DNA from: Chitinophaga niabensis
GTDB lineage: Bacteria > Bacteroidota > Bacteroidia > Chitinophagales > Chitinophagaceae
DNA length: 64,000 bases
Reading direction: 5' to 3'
Assembly (NCBI RefSeq): GCF_039545795.1
Contig: NZ_CP154260.1
Location: forward strand, 4,345,001-4,409,000
A program made the position numbers and the translations under genes. Numbering within the stretch: position 1 is the stretch's first letter; each line of letters starts with the position of its first letter. Of the stretch, positions 51,044-60,599 are shown piece after piece. A model generated the notes under the pieces. That model searched no databases and was not told the origin of the DNA. It was given only the letters and a program-made list of their open reading frames with translations.

Positions 51044-53497
51044 CTAAAACAACTTCCCCACTTTTTCCGCAGCTCCAGAGAACTTAATATCAAATTTCAG
51101 TGATGGTCCCTGCTCCCCGGAGAAATCACTCTTCACTGTTATTTCATTTTCCCCGGCCTGCCATTGTGGTAAACTGCCTACTTTTATTTCCTTCCTGTTA
51201 TTCCAAAAACCATCGCATTGATAAATGGCTTGCCCATCGCAAATGAATTTATCGCCTGCTTTTACCGGCCCGTCTATTTCAATGGGGGGAAGACCGTTGA
51301 TGATGATCCGTATACCCGTTACCGTTTCTGTTTTATTTCCTTCCACTGCTTCTGCTATGATGTAGAACTTTACGGGTTGTGCATCGTAGGGATTATTCAC
51401 TTTGAACTTTGAGGTCACCGGTTCACCCGTCTGCATCATTTTGTATTTGTGCGCCAGGTCAGTGATCAGTTTTACAGGATACAGGTTCCAGTTACCTTCG
51501 CCTTTTTTTTCAAGATGAAATTCATTCGTTGGGTCTTTGAACTTTTCGATCTGTTCCGGTGTGAACGCTTTTGTATTACGTGCTTTCTGCCATTCGCGCA
51601 CGGCTTCGAACAAGGCTGCTTTGTAACCGTTCTTTTCTATATTCTCATCAACTCTTAATAAATATCCGGCATTGAATGCAGCACTCCTTGCCTGGATCCA
51701 TTCTATTTCTTCAGGACGGTAAGTGGGCTCCATTTTAAACCAGCCCAGCATACCCGGCATAAGATTGCGTTCAAAGTAACGCTGGTTTTCTATGCGGTAA
51801 TTCACCTGGCTTTTCCGTAATGCACTGTACCAGGGCTCTCCCCAGTTCATGAAGGAATAGATATGCCAGTAATAATGAGATGTACTGGCACCACAGGTCA
51901 TGCGGTAACGGTCAAGGTTGCGATACCAGAGATCTACAAACCTGTTCTCCGCATAAGTACCATGGCCGGTGTAACCCAATGCTTCAAAACCATCAAAGTC
52001 CATAAGGTCTACACCAGTTTCATTACATACTTCCGCCAGCCTGCGGGCATAGGTATCCTGTAAATGAATATCCGGCAGAAAACCACTGTAACCGCTGTTC
52101 ACTAATTTCTCTACAACAGCGCCAGTTTTATGTGTGCTTTTGGTTGTTTTGAATTGCCCTCTTATACAGCCTGTTAAAGCATTATCAGCGATGCCTTTAT
52201 AACCGATCAGTTCATTACCGATCTTAATAGTGCGTGTAAGCCCCATGTTGCGGAACCAGGATGGATCTTTCACATATACCACTTCATCATTTTCACCCAG
52301 GTCTTTGGCCAATATGGAACTGCCGGATTTCATCAGGCTGTCTGAAGGTACAGGTGTTACATAAGGATCATTGGTGCCGGTGAAAGTAGTGAGGGTATGC
52401 ACACCTACGGAAATGCCTGCTGCCTTTGCTTTGGCTGTGTACTGTTTCACATCTGCTGCGCCATTGGGGAACCGGCCTGTTTCCAATCTGAAATGCCCCC
52501 AGCTTTTGAAGATATCACCGATGTGCACCAATCTGAAATTACCTTCTTTGGCATATTGCAAAGCATTCTCTATACTTTTTCCTTCGTACATGAGATAGGC
52601 TTCAGACATCCGGGGAGAACGTTTGATCCATACACCATCCAGCATGGGATGCGGCAATCCTTCTCCCGTTTCAATCTGTTCTATTACATCCAGTGCCGCG
52701 TTAGCAGGGCATCCGAATAATGCAATAGCACTGCCTGCCAGGTCTGCATTCACCGGTTGAACCTGTTGCAATGTGGCGCCGCTGCCAATGACACGCGGTA
52801 TGCGCCGGTCCCTGGAAAAGAGCCGCAGGTCACTGCCATAAGGTTTTTTAACGGCAAGGCTTCCCCTGTACATCCTTACATACGCAGGCATATCCCCATC
52901 TGTGTTCACATCCGTTTGCACGGGCTGGCCTATCTTATCCTGTAAGGCAGCGGGTAATGTTTGCCCTGGTAACGGATCATAAAAGGAACCGCCGCCTGCG
53001 TTATCCCCATCATCGGGAATACCTTCTGTGGTATTGATCTTCAGTGCCTGCACACCTACGGCAAATGTGTCATCTCTTACTACCCCTACTGTTTCTCCGA
53101 TCAGTTTACTGATGGTAGTGGGATAAGGCCCCCACACTACCGCCTGCACACCTTTACGCGGGGCTAATGACAATAGTTCGAAGCGGATGTATTTTCCTTT
53201 ACTGGCAACGGCAACAAGAGCAACAGCCCCATTCTTATACTTTAGCGTGATCTGTTTTTTTGCAGTGTTGTAAGAGAGGGAAGCCGGATAAGTATATACG
53301 GAATCCTTGTAGAGGGAAAGCAAAGGAGCCGGCTGGCCCTGTGGGATCAATTCCCTGGCGGTAGCTTTATCCGTTAAGCTGATCATGTTCCCTGATCCGT
53401 CCAAACGAAGACGGATATAATCTGTTGTAAGTTCCACCCCTTCCGGCAAACGGAAAGCCATCAATAAGAGGAGCGCAAAGAATAGCCCTGTTCTCAT
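51044..53497 (-). CDS. secreted large protein, probable carbohydrate-active enzyme
   Basis: 817 residues: signal sequence MRTGLFFALLLLMAFRLPEG, a strand-rich N-terminal domain (about 25-290) resembling the beta-sandwich of alpha-glycosidases, then a (beta/alpha) barrel-like part: MLDGVWIKRSPRMSEAYLMYEG, GHFRLETGRFPNG, SGFLPDIHLQDTYARRLAEV, GVDLMDFDGFEALGYTGHG. The Asp pair in DFDGFEA is a candidate catalytic site. C-terminal beta domain (VTGIRIIINGLPPIEIDG). I do not recognise a CAZy family; alternatives are a non-enzymatic glycan-binding protein. Isolated from the SusC/SusD pair by 6 kb and a different direction of neighbours. Confidence 0.6.
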   Translation of the reverse strand: MRTGLFFALLLLMAFRLPEGVELTTDYIRLRLDGSGNMISLTDKATARELIPQGQPAPLLSLYKDSVYTYPASLSYNTAKKQITLKYKNGAVALVAVASKGKYIRFELLSLAPRKGVQAVVWGPYPTTISKLIGETVGVVRDDTFAVGVQALKINTTEGIPDDGDNAGGGSFYDPLPGQTLPAALQDKIGQPVQTDVNTDGDMPAYVRMYRGSLAVKKPYGSDLRLFSRDRRIPRVIGSGATLQQVQPVNADLAGSAIALFGCPANAALDVIEQIETGEGLPHPMLDGVWIKRSPRMSEAYLMYEGKSIENALQYAKEGNFRLVHIGDIFKSWGHFRLETGRFPNGAADVKQYTAKAKAAGISVGVHTLTTFTGTNDPYVTPVPSDSLMKSGSSILAKDLGENDEVVYVKDPSWFRNMGLTRTIKIGNELIGYKGIADNALTGCIRGQFKTTKSTHKTGAVVEKLVNSGYSGFLPDIHLQDTYARRLAEVCNETGVDLMDFDGFEALGYTGHGTYAENRFVDLWYRNLDRYRMTCGASTSHYYWHIYSFMNWGEPWYSALRKSQVNYRIENQRYFERNLMPGMLGWFKMEPTYRPEEIEWIQARSAAFNAGYLLRVDENIEKNGYKAALFEAVREWQKARNTKAFTPEQIEKFKDPTNEFHLEKKGEGNWNLYPVKLITDLAHKYKMMQTGEPVTSKFKVNNPYDAQPVKFYIIAEAVEGNKTETVTGIRIIINGLPPIEIDGPVKAGDKFICDGQAIYQCDGFWNNRKEIKVGSLPQWQAGENEITVKSDFSGEQGPSLKFDIKFSGAAEKVGKLF

Positions 53498-53650
53498 GTT
53501 AAAAATAATTTAAACTGTATGTTGAATGTAAGGCACAAGGAATCTCAGCAATGCCTGCTGGTTCCGGTACCTCCTCGGTGGAGCGGGAGGATTTTGGTGT
53601 TATTCGGGAACAAGTTAGTAAATTATTTTTCTCAGCAAGCAAAAAAATAG

Positions 53651-53683
53651 GGCAGCACCAACAATGGCACCGCCCCTTTTGTA
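53651..53683. other. terminator-like hairpin in the gap before the small protein gene
   Basis: GGGCAGCACCAACAATGGCA then CCGCCCCTTTT: a GGGC/GCCC stem with T run, in the 353-bp gap between the secreted protein gene and the small gene at 53851. The remaining gap (53498-53650) contains a GC-rich segment with GGTTCCGGTACCTCC that may fold; nothing else is recognised. Confidence 0.3.
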
Positions 53684-53850
53684 TCCATAACGTGTATTTA
53701 TTTAAAGAGATGGGTCGAACTCATAGTATAACAAGGTATATATTTTCGATCAAAACAAAAAAACAGCTATTTGTTATTGAAAATGAAGCAGTTTTTACTT
53801 TTTACTTTTCCTTTTTTACGTTAAATTCATAACAAACTAAAAATAGCACC

Positions 53851-54243
53851 ATGATTAATTTTTCAGAATTAAAAGCAGGTGATATTGTGCTGGCGAAATA
53901 TGAAGAGCAGATAATGGAAGGAAAGATCCTGCAGGTAGACCATGAATTAAAGCAGGTTTGTGTTTTAACGCATGAAGAACAGGAAAGCTGGTACAGCGCG
54001 GAAGACCTCTTCCCCATCCCACTCACGGAAGAGCAACTGGTTAAATTAAAGTTCTCGAAATCAGAAGAGAACAGCGATGGGCGGGCTTATGTACGCGGGC
54101 CTTTTACCGTGGTACTTTCCGATGGATCTGCGCCACATACCACTTTGCATTACCGGGATGAAACGCGTAACATTCCAGGCAGTATTATGGTGCATCAGTT
54201 GCAGAATCATTATGCGGGTATGACCTTATTTCATTTAGAATAA
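53851..54243 (+). CDS. conserved small cytosolic protein, function unknown
   Basis: 130 residues, acidic, no signal or membrane segment. The first half (FSELKAGDIVLAKYEEQIMEGKILQVDHELKQVCVLTHEEQ) has the pattern of an SH3/barrel domain (e.g. KOW/PilZ-like), the second half (GPFTVVLSDGSAPHTTLHYRDE) also strand-rich. No family recognised. Terminator at 54248-54276. Confidence 0.65.
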   Translation: MINFSELKAGDIVLAKYEEQIMEGKILQVDHELKQVCVLTHEEQESWYSAEDLFPIPLTEEQLVKLKFSKSEENSDGRAYVRGPFTVVLSDGSAPHTTLHYRDETRNIPGSIMVHQLQNHYAGMTLFHLE

Positions 54244-54247
54244 ATAT

Positions 54248-54276
54248 AAAAGGGCGGAAATGATTTCCGCCCTTTT
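54248..54276. terminator. bidirectional terminator
   Basis: AAAAGGGCGGAAAT-g-ATTTCCGCCCTTTT; also ends the convergent lipoprotein gene. Confidence 0.85.
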
Positions 54277-54282
54277 GTATTT

Positions 54283-55752
54283 TTATCTAAACCTGAACTT
54301 GTGTAGTCTTCCGGAACCCGTCCATCCATAGATCTCCTTCACCCCATTCACCATCACTTCCGCTACGTGTATGATCACAGGGCCCGTTGTTGTTCCGATC
54401 ACGGCTCTGTAAGCACCGCCTGCAGCATCCGGGGTATATTCCCACACATTCCGTTGTGCGATGTAATAGACCTTGTTATCCTTAACAAAAGAAATAACGG
54501 ATGGCGCCAGTTCATCCGGCAGATCATTCACCCTTACCAATTGGTTCGGGGCCGTAAATTTGAACAGGGCATTCCTGGCTTCTCCTGCTACCATAATAGC
54601 TCCTCCGATGTAAGCATTATTTCCCAACACTGCTACAGCAGCACCATTCATTTCTCTGAAAGTACCAGTTACGGCAGGTTGCCATGTTCCGGTTCCTGCC
54701 GGGTTGAATTTATACAACTGCTTATTGACACCACCAAAACCTGCATAGATATTTCCATTCAAAACAAAGGAAATACCGTTGGCTGTTTTTTCCGGATAGT
54801 CTGTTAACCTGGTGGCTGTATTGGTTTCGGGTTTAAACTCCCACCAATCACTGGTAACATCCTGCAGAAAACCTGTTCCGAAAAATACTCTGTCCTGATG
54901 CACCACTGCGGTGGCATGGATAAGTTTTGACGGCACCATATCTGCAGGTGGATGGTTCTGTAATACCCATCCTTTAGCATGATCAGCAGGGTCGTATACA
55001 ACATAGTCCGCCTGCGGTTCTGCAAAGGTCAGGTTAGTGAACCCCCAGTAGATCTTATTTTTATGCACAAAAGATACCCCGAAAGGAAATACTGCCGCCG
55101 GAATGAATTCCTTCTGAAGGTCTACCCATTCTGCATAAGCGCCGGGGGCTGTAACGGTAAAGTTCGTAGCCGTTTCTACTGTGCCGCCATCAGAGGTCAC
55201 CTGGATCTTATGCGAGGTGAGGGAAGTGTTGGCAGGGATCAGGAAAACAATGGAAGTAGCACTTCTTTGTTTTAGTTGTGCTATTACGCCATTGATCTTC
55301 ACCGTGATATCATTCCCAAACTGCCTGCCGGTGATAGTAACGGTGGTACCAAAAGGCCCTTGTTTGGGCGTGAAGTCAATGATACTGAGTGTTTCCGGCT
55401 CCACCGTGAAATCTGTGGCAGAAGTCACCGTTTGATCGCCCACTTTCACGGTGATCTTTCCTGTAGCGGCACCGGCAGGCACTGTTACCGTCAGTTCTGT
55501 GGAAGTAGCCTCCAGTACCTGTGTGAGTGTTCCTCCAAAACGCACTTCGTTCATGGCTTTGGCGGGGTTGAAGTTTTTGCCTTTGATCTTTACCTCTGTC
55601 TGGGACATCCCTTTAACGGGCAGGAAAGAAGTTAATTCAGGCTTAACCGGTTCATTGGGGCCGGGGGTAATTCTGGCAGGCTTTTTACAGGCTGCAAAAA
55701 AGAGCATCAGCGTGCATAACAGCATCGCCGGCTTTTGGAGTGTGTTGGGCAT
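54283..55752 (-). CDS. IPT/TIG domain lipoprotein with C-terminal propeller-like region
   Basis: 489 residues. Lipobox MLFFAACKK near residue 22. Two IPT/TIG immunoglobulin-like domains (about 38-118: LTSFLPVKGMSQTEVKIKGKNFNPAKAMNEVRFGG; about 120-205: FTPKQGPFGTTVTITGRQFG), then a kelch-like beta region (YIGGAIMVAGEARNALFKF; FGTGFLQDVTSDWWEFKPE). Outer-membrane or surface-attached role is inferred. The hairpin at 55772-55822 lies in its 5' region. Confidence 0.85.
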   Translation of the reverse strand: MPNTLQKPAMLLCTLMLFFAACKKPARITPGPNEPVKPELTSFLPVKGMSQTEVKIKGKNFNPAKAMNEVRFGGTLTQVLEATSTELTVTVPAGAATGKITVKVGDQTVTSATDFTVEPETLSIIDFTPKQGPFGTTVTITGRQFGNDITVKINGVIAQLKQRSATSIVFLIPANTSLTSHKIQVTSDGGTVETATNFTVTAPGAYAEWVDLQKEFIPAAVFPFGVSFVHKNKIYWGFTNLTFAEPQADYVVYDPADHAKGWVLQNHPPADMVPSKLIHATAVVHQDRVFFGTGFLQDVTSDWWEFKPETNTATRLTDYPEKTANGISFVLNGNIYAGFGGVNKQLYKFNPAGTGTWQPAVTGTFREMNGAAVAVLGNNAYIGGAIMVAGEARNALFKFTAPNQLVRVNDLPDELAPSVISFVKDNKVYYIAQRNVWEYTPDAAGGAYRAVIGTTTGPVIIHVAEVMVNGVKEIYGWTGSGRLHKFRFR

Positions 55753-55771
55753 GGTTCTCGTTTTTATAATT

Positions 55772-55822
55772 GTTCTTACGAGAGCAGCTTGGGGGCATAA
55801 AAAAAGCTGCTCTTATAAGAAC
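55772..55822. promoter_or_regulatory. 19-bp inverted repeat upstream of IPT/TIG lipoprotein
   Basis: GTTCTTACGAGAGCAGCTT and AAGCTGCTCTTATAAGAAC pair with 17 of 19 bases, loop 13 nt. It sits between the PspC-like and lipoprotein genes, both on the minus strand; it may be a leader hairpin, a weak terminator, or an operator. Confidence 0.5.
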
Positions 55823-55879
55823 AGCTGATATCGTTTGATAAATCAGTTAATATGCTTCCAGTAAATTTTGTCTACCTGT

Positions 55880-56101
55880 TCAAAGGTAGCGTAAGGGATT
55901 CCGGCGTGCCTTGGCGATATAATTCTTGATATTCATCCAGAAAGCCAGGATCATATAAACGATCAGGGGAGACCCCATGGCTAAAAAAGTGGCATAAATA
56001 AAGAATATCCGGATGCGTGATGTGGCAATGCCCAATTTCTCACCCAGCGCAGTACAAACACCAAAGGCCTTCCATTCAACAAAGTCTTTGATCTTATTCA
56101 T
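55880..56101 (-). CDS. PspC domain small membrane protein
   Basis: 73 residues: KAFGVCTALGEKLGIATSRIRIFFIYATFLAMGSPLIVYMILAFWM is the PspC domain (one helix pair) found in phage-shock-type membrane stress proteins. Standing alone, it lacks PspA/PspB neighbours. Role in envelope stress is inferred from family. Confidence 0.8.
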   Translation of the reverse strand: MNKIKDFVEWKAFGVCTALGEKLGIATSRIRIFFIYATFLAMGSPLIVYMILAFWMNIKNYIAKARRNPLRYL

Positions 56102-56252
56102 ATATCAAATTTATTACAATCTAGCATAAATAACAAATGTAATTAGGGGATTTATACATTAGAACGAGGCCTGTTTACTTTAAAAACTCTATGAAATTGT
56201 TTAACTTCGCGGTGCAATTTTTAATGTATTCGCTCATAAATTATTTATTTCC

Positions 56253-58529
56253 ATGGTGTTTGATATTGACATGATTAAAAAATTGTATGCGGCACTACCG
56301 GGTAAAGTGGAAGCTACCCGTAAGATGTTAGGTCGCCCGCTTACATTGGCTGAGAAGATCCTTTATGCCCACCTGTACGCGCCAACCACTACCCCTTTTG
56401 AAAGAGGTAAATCTTATGTGGAATTTGCGCCGGACCGTGTTGCCATGCAGGATGCTACTGCCCAGATGGCTTTGCTGCAGTTCATGACCTGTGGCCGTGC
56501 ATCGGTTGCCGTACCTTCCACGGTACACTGTGATCACCTGATCCAGGCTAAAACCGGTGCAGTAGCGGATCTGGCTACTGCTATAGACACCAATAAAGAA
56601 GTTTACGATTTCCTTGCCTCTATTTCTGATAAATACGGTATCGGTTTCTGGAAACCGGGTGCTGGTATCATTCACCAGGTTGTACTGGAGAATTATGCCT
56701 TCCCTGGTGGTCTGATGATCGGTACGGACTCTCATACCCCCAATGCTGGCGGTCTGGGCATGCTGGCCATCGGTGTTGGTGGTGCAGATGCTGTAGACGT
56801 AATGGCAGGCCTCGCCTGGGAACTGAAAATGCCTAAACTGATCGGTGTGAAACTGACAGGTAAGCTGAGCGGCTGGGCTTCTCCTAAAGACGTGATCCTG
56901 CGTGTGGCTGGTATCCTTACCGTAAAAGGTGGTACAGGCTGCATCGTGGAGTACTTTGGCGAAGGTGCGGACAGCATGAGCGCTACCGGTAAAGGTACCA
57001 TCTGTAACATGGGTGCTGAAATCGGCGCTACCTGCTCCGTTTTTGCATACGACACTAAAATGTCCGACTACCTGAAAGGCACTTCCCGCAAAGAAGTAGC
57101 TGAACTGGCAGATGGCGTCAGGGAACACCTCCGCCCGGATGAAGCTGTATACAACGATCCTGCTAAGTTCTACGACCAGGTGATCGAAATCAACCTGGAT
57201 GAACTGGAACCTTATGTAAACGGACCATTCACGCCGGACCTGGCATGGCCTATCTCCAAATTTGCACAGGCAGTAAAGGAAAACAACTGGCCTGAGAAAC
57301 TGGAAGTAGCCCTGATAGGCTCCTGCACCAACTCTTCCTACGAAGATATCAGCCGTTCTGCCTCCCTGGCAAAACAGGCTATCGATAAAGACCTTCCCGT
57401 ACATTCCGAATTCACCATCACCCCGGGTTCTGAACTGGTTCGCTTCACCATTGAAAGAGATGGCCTGCTGAAAACCTTTGCTGACTTTGGCGGTGTAGTA
57501 CTGGCTAACGCCTGCGGTCCCTGTATTGGTCAATGGGCCCGTCATATAGACGATCCTACCCGTAAGAACTCCATCATCACTTCCTTCAACCGTAACTTCG
57601 CGAAGAGGAACGATGGTCTGGCTTCTACCCATGCATTCGTAGCTTCTCCTGAGATTGTTACTGCACTGGCTATTGCCGGAGACCTTACTTTCAACCCGCT
57701 CACAGATACCCTGAAGAACAGGAAAGGTGAAGATGTGAAACTGGATGAACCTGCAGGTTTTGAACTGCCTCCAAGAGGTTTTGATGTGGAAGACGCCGGT
57801 TACCAGGCTCCTGCTGAAGACGGCAGCGGCGTACAGGTGATCGTTTCCCCCACTTCAGACCGTTTACAGTTGCTGGCACCCTTCACTGCATGGGAAGGTA
57901 CTGATCTGAAAGGACTGAAACTGCTCATCAAGGCAAAAGGTAAATGTACTACAGACCACATCTCCATGGCAGGTCCATGGTTGAAGTTCCGTGGCCACCT
58001 GGATAACATTTCCAATAACATGCTCATTGGTGCCGTGAATGGCTTCAACGATAAAACGGATACTGTTAAGAACCAGCTGACTGGTGAATACGGCGCTGTA
58101 CCTGCTACTGCACGTGCTTACAAAGCTGCGGGCATTGGCTCCATTGTGGTGGGTGATGAAAACTATGGTGAAGGATCCAGCCGCGAGCACGCTGCAATGG
58201 AACCACGTCACCTGGGTGTTCGCGCCATCCTCGTGAAATCTTTCGCAAGGATCCACGAAACCAACCTGAAAAAACAAGGTATGCTCGGGTTGACTTTCAA
58301 TGACAAGGATGATTACGAAAAGATCCAGGAAGATGACAGCATTGATATTGTTGGTCTTACTGAGTTCACGCCTGGCAAACCACTGACGGTTGTTTTAAAC
58401 CACAAAGATGGTTCTAAGGATGAGATCGTAGTGAACCATACCTACAATGAACAACAAATTGAGTGGTTCAAAGCAGGTGGTGCATTGAATGTGATCAGGG
58501 CGCAGTTTGCAGCAGCCGCTAAGAAATAA
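56253..58529 (+). CDS. acnA: aconitate hydratase
   Basis: TCA-cycle enzyme isomerising citrate to isocitrate. The 758-residue product is of the mitochondrial-like aconitase type: [72 protein letters not shown] and [10 protein letters not shown]; the three cysteines (about 355, 421 and 424) bind the [4Fe-4S] cluster. The C-terminal swivel domain starts about 540 ([21 protein letters not shown]). Codon use is highly biased. Monocistronic; terminator 58551-58584. Confidence 0.96.
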   Translation: MVFDIDMIKKLYAALPGKVEATRKMLGRPLTLAEKILYAHLYAPTTTPFERGKSYVEFAPDRVAMQDATAQMALLQFMTCGRASVAVPSTVHCDHLIQAKTGAVADLATAIDTNKEVYDFLASISDKYGIGFWKPGAGIIHQVVLENYAFPGGLMIGTDSHTPNAGGLGMLAIGVGGADAVDVMAGLAWELKMPKLIGVKLTGKLSGWASPKDVILRVAGILTVKGGTGCIVEYFGEGADSMSATGKGTICNMGAEIGATCSVFAYDTKMSDYLKGTSRKEVAELADGVREHLRPDEAVYNDPAKFYDQVIEINLDELEPYVNGPFTPDLAWPISKFAQAVKENNWPEKLEVALIGSCTNSSYEDISRSASLAKQAIDKDLPVHSEFTITPGSELVRFTIERDGLLKTFADFGGVVLANACGPCIGQWARHIDDPTRKNSIITSFNRNFAKRNDGLASTHAFVASPEIVTALAIAGDLTFNPLTDTLKNRKGEDVKLDEPAGFELPPRGFDVEDAGYQAPAEDGSGVQVIVSPTSDRLQLLAPFTAWEGTDLKGLKLLIKAKGKCTTDHISMAGPWLKFRGHLDNISNNMLIGAVNGFNDKTDTVKNQLTGEYGAVPATARAYKAAGIGSIVVGDENYGEGSSREHAAMEPRHLGVRAILVKSFARIHETNLKKQGMLGLTFNDKDDYEKIQEDDSIDIVGLTEFTPGKPLTVVLNHKDGSKDEIVVNHTYNEQQIEWFKAGGALNVIRAQFAAAAKK

Positions 58530-58550
58530 GAGAACATCATACACTGATAC

Positions 58551-58584
58551 GAAGCCCCGTTCCATTTGGAGCGGGGCTTTTTTT
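58551..58584 (+). terminator. aconitase terminator
   Basis: GAAGCCCCGTTCC-attt-GGAGCGGGGCTTTTTTT; perfect stem except the first base. Confidence 0.9.
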
Positions 58585-58999
58585 GGCAATAAAAGCGAGA
58601 ATTTTTAATAGAAAACAAACCTCGTTCCTTATAGAGCAGGGCTTTTTTAATCAGCAATAAAAGCGAGGAATTTTTAAAAGAAAAACAAACCTCGTTCCTT
58701 ATAGAGCAGGTCTTTTAATCAGCAATAAAAGCGAGGAATTTTTAATAGAAAACAAACCTTCTTCCTTACAGAGCAGGGCTTTTTTAATCAGCAATAAAAG
58801 CGAGGAATTTTTAAAAGAAAAACAAACCTCGTTCCTTATAGAGCAGGTCTTTTTAATCAGCAATAAAAGCGAGGAATTTTTAAAAGAAAAACAAACCTTG
58901 TTCCTTACGGCGCGAGGCTTTTTAATCAGCAATAAAAGCGGCGGCTTTTTTTTCAGCAAACAAAACCCCACTCCAAAAGGAGCAGGGCTTTTTCTATCA
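58585..58999. repeat. 68-69 bp tandem repeat array behind aconitase
   Basis: About six copies; the landmark CAATAAAAGCG occurs at 58587, 58655, 58723, 58792, 58861 and 58930. Each copy ends in a CCTCGTTCCTTATAGAGCAG plus GG(G/T)CTTTT hairpin similar to the aconitase terminator, so the array looks like an amplified terminator. Several frames are open by chance because the period is near 23 codons. At its right end (58966-58995) CCCCACTCC-aaaa-GGAGCAGGGCTTTTT faces the susD gene and may terminate it. Confidence 0.85.
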
Positions 59000-59014
59000 A
59001 CCATAAACAAATAA

Positions 59015-60568
59015 TCAGTAACTCGGATTCTGGATCAGTACCGGCGCATTGCGGTCTATTTCCGTTTGTGGAAGCGGCCACAGATCATAATGGGCTTCGT
59101 ATTTTGTTTTGATCGTTGGTGTCAGGGGATTCTGTACAAAACCATTCAATTTCTCACGGGCTATACCCCATCTTCTCAGATCAAAATAACGCAATCCTTC
59201 CAATGCAAACTCTACCCTTCTTTCATGCCTGATACGGTTGCGCATCTCGTCCTTTGTTAAGCCTGCAGGAAGATCCGGCATATTAACCCTGTTCCTCACC
59301 AGCTTTATAGCAGCATATACATCTGCATCCGGACCAGCCAATTCATTTTGTGCTTCCGCAAACATGAGCAATACATCCGCATAACGCAGTAATACAAAAT
59401 CATTATCATCGATGGTGCCATAATCCGGATCTACCAGGGAAGGGTCCAGCCATTTTTTCACGGCATAATAACCAACTATCCAACTGTCTTTACCCGGTGT
59501 GGCAACAGACAAAACCCCTGTAAAAGGCCAACCCTGTGCCTTTGTATCTCCCGGAAAGAAAAAGGTCATCCGCATCCTGGGATCCCTGTTTTCAAATGGT
59601 TTCCCTTTTACGTATACTGCAGAAGAAGCCGTGTCCTTTCCATCTGCAGCTTCATATTCATCAATCAGGTTCTGTGTACCCAGTTCTCCTTTCCAGCGTT
59701 GCAGTTGTACTGCCACTGCCACATCCTGGTGTAAAACATTCGGGCGTTGGTATTTTACGGAGAACATGATCTCCTTGCTGCTGTTTTGATCAGGTTTATA
59801 AAAGTTACCTGCATAATTAGCATACAGGCTGTACTTATTACCTGACATGATCTCTTTAGCCAGCGTGGCAGCAGGCCCGTATTTTTTCTGAAAGAGCAAG
59901 GCCCTTACTTTATATGCCTGTGCAGTGCTTTTTGTAGCATGGCCATCTCCATAAGTTACATCCGGTAAACCTGCAATAGCCACATCCAGGTCTTCTTCCA
60001 CCAGTTTCAACACATCTGCCTTATCAGACTTGGCCCTGGTGGCGGAGAAATCTATTGTGAAAGGATCTTCTTTGGTGATGATGGTATTGCCGTAAAGCTG
60101 TGCCAGCCAGAAATAATTGAAAGCCCTGATGAAATGGGCTTCTGCTTTATACCTGGTTAGTTTGTCGCCGGTCAGCACCTTATCAACATTTACAATAAAT
60201 GAATTAGCGGCTGCAATTGCTTTATAAGAATTGGCGTAGTAATTATAAACGAAATCGCCGGATTGTGGCGTGATCCCCGAAGAAAGTGCGGTTTGCCCGC
60301 CGCCATAGTTATACTGCCCGTAAGAATCATCACTGAAGTTATCCCATGCAAATATTTCATACATGGATGTGGCATAGCCACCACCACTCTGATAGAGGTA
60401 ATTGTACAAACCACTTAAGGCAAGGTCTGCATCTGCTTCTGTTTTCCAGAAAAGGTCAGAAGATAATTTGTCTGGCGGTGTTACATCCAGGAATCCTTTT
60501 TTACAGGCACCCAGCATGGTGGCAGTAACACACAGGAGCATTAAGATATATTTCTGATACTGTTTCAT
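59015..60568 (-). CDS. susD: RagB/SusD family nutrient-binding outer-membrane lipoprotein
   Basis: 517 residues from the Met at 60568: lipobox TMLGACKKG, then FLDVTPPDKLSSDLFWKTEADADLALSGLYNYL, the characteristic SusD start, and YADVLLMFAEAQNEL, RHERRVEFALEGLRYFDLRRWG and DLWPLPQTEIDRN at the end. SusD caps the SusC transporter and captures glycans or other large nutrients. It lies 31 bp downstream of susC. No glycoside hydrolase lies immediately beside the pair in this window. Confidence 0.93.
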   Translation of the reverse strand: MKQYQKYILMLLCVTATMLGACKKGFLDVTPPDKLSSDLFWKTEADADLALSGLYNYLYQSGGGYATSMYEIFAWDNFSDDSYGQYNYGGGQTALSSGITPQSGDFVYNYYANSYKAIAAANSFIVNVDKVLTGDKLTRYKAEAHFIRAFNYFWLAQLYGNTIITKEDPFTIDFSATRAKSDKADVLKLVEEDLDVAIAGLPDVTYGDGHATKSTAQAYKVRALLFQKKYGPAATLAKEIMSGNKYSLYANYAGNFYKPDQNSSKEIMFSVKYQRPNVLHQDVAVAVQLQRWKGELGTQNLIDEYEAADGKDTASSAVYVKGKPFENRDPRMRMTFFFPGDTKAQGWPFTGVLSVATPGKDSWIVGYYAVKKWLDPSLVDPDYGTIDDNDFVLLRYADVLLMFAEAQNELAGPDADVYAAIKLVRNRVNMPDLPAGLTKDEMRNRIRHERRVEFALEGLRYFDLRRWGIAREKLNGFVQNPLTPTIKTKYEAHYDLWPLPQTEIDRNAPVLIQNPSY

Positions 60569-60599
60569 ATGCATATCATTTATCTGAATAGAGTTATAA

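Noticed and set aside
53530..53620. TPP or cobalamin riboswitch in the leader of the secreted protein
   Set aside because: Only CTGAGA-like fragments match; the remaining conserved cores are missing and the order is wrong.
56328..57632. 434-codon minus-strand frame opposite aconitase
   Set aside because: Shadow of a highly biased gene; no recognisable protein motif, while the plus strand has full aconitase motifs.
58699..59010. 103-codon minus-strand frame with 23-residue repeats
   Set aside because: Arises from the 68-69 bp array. The period alternates between 68 and 69, so a real coding repeat would not be preserved.
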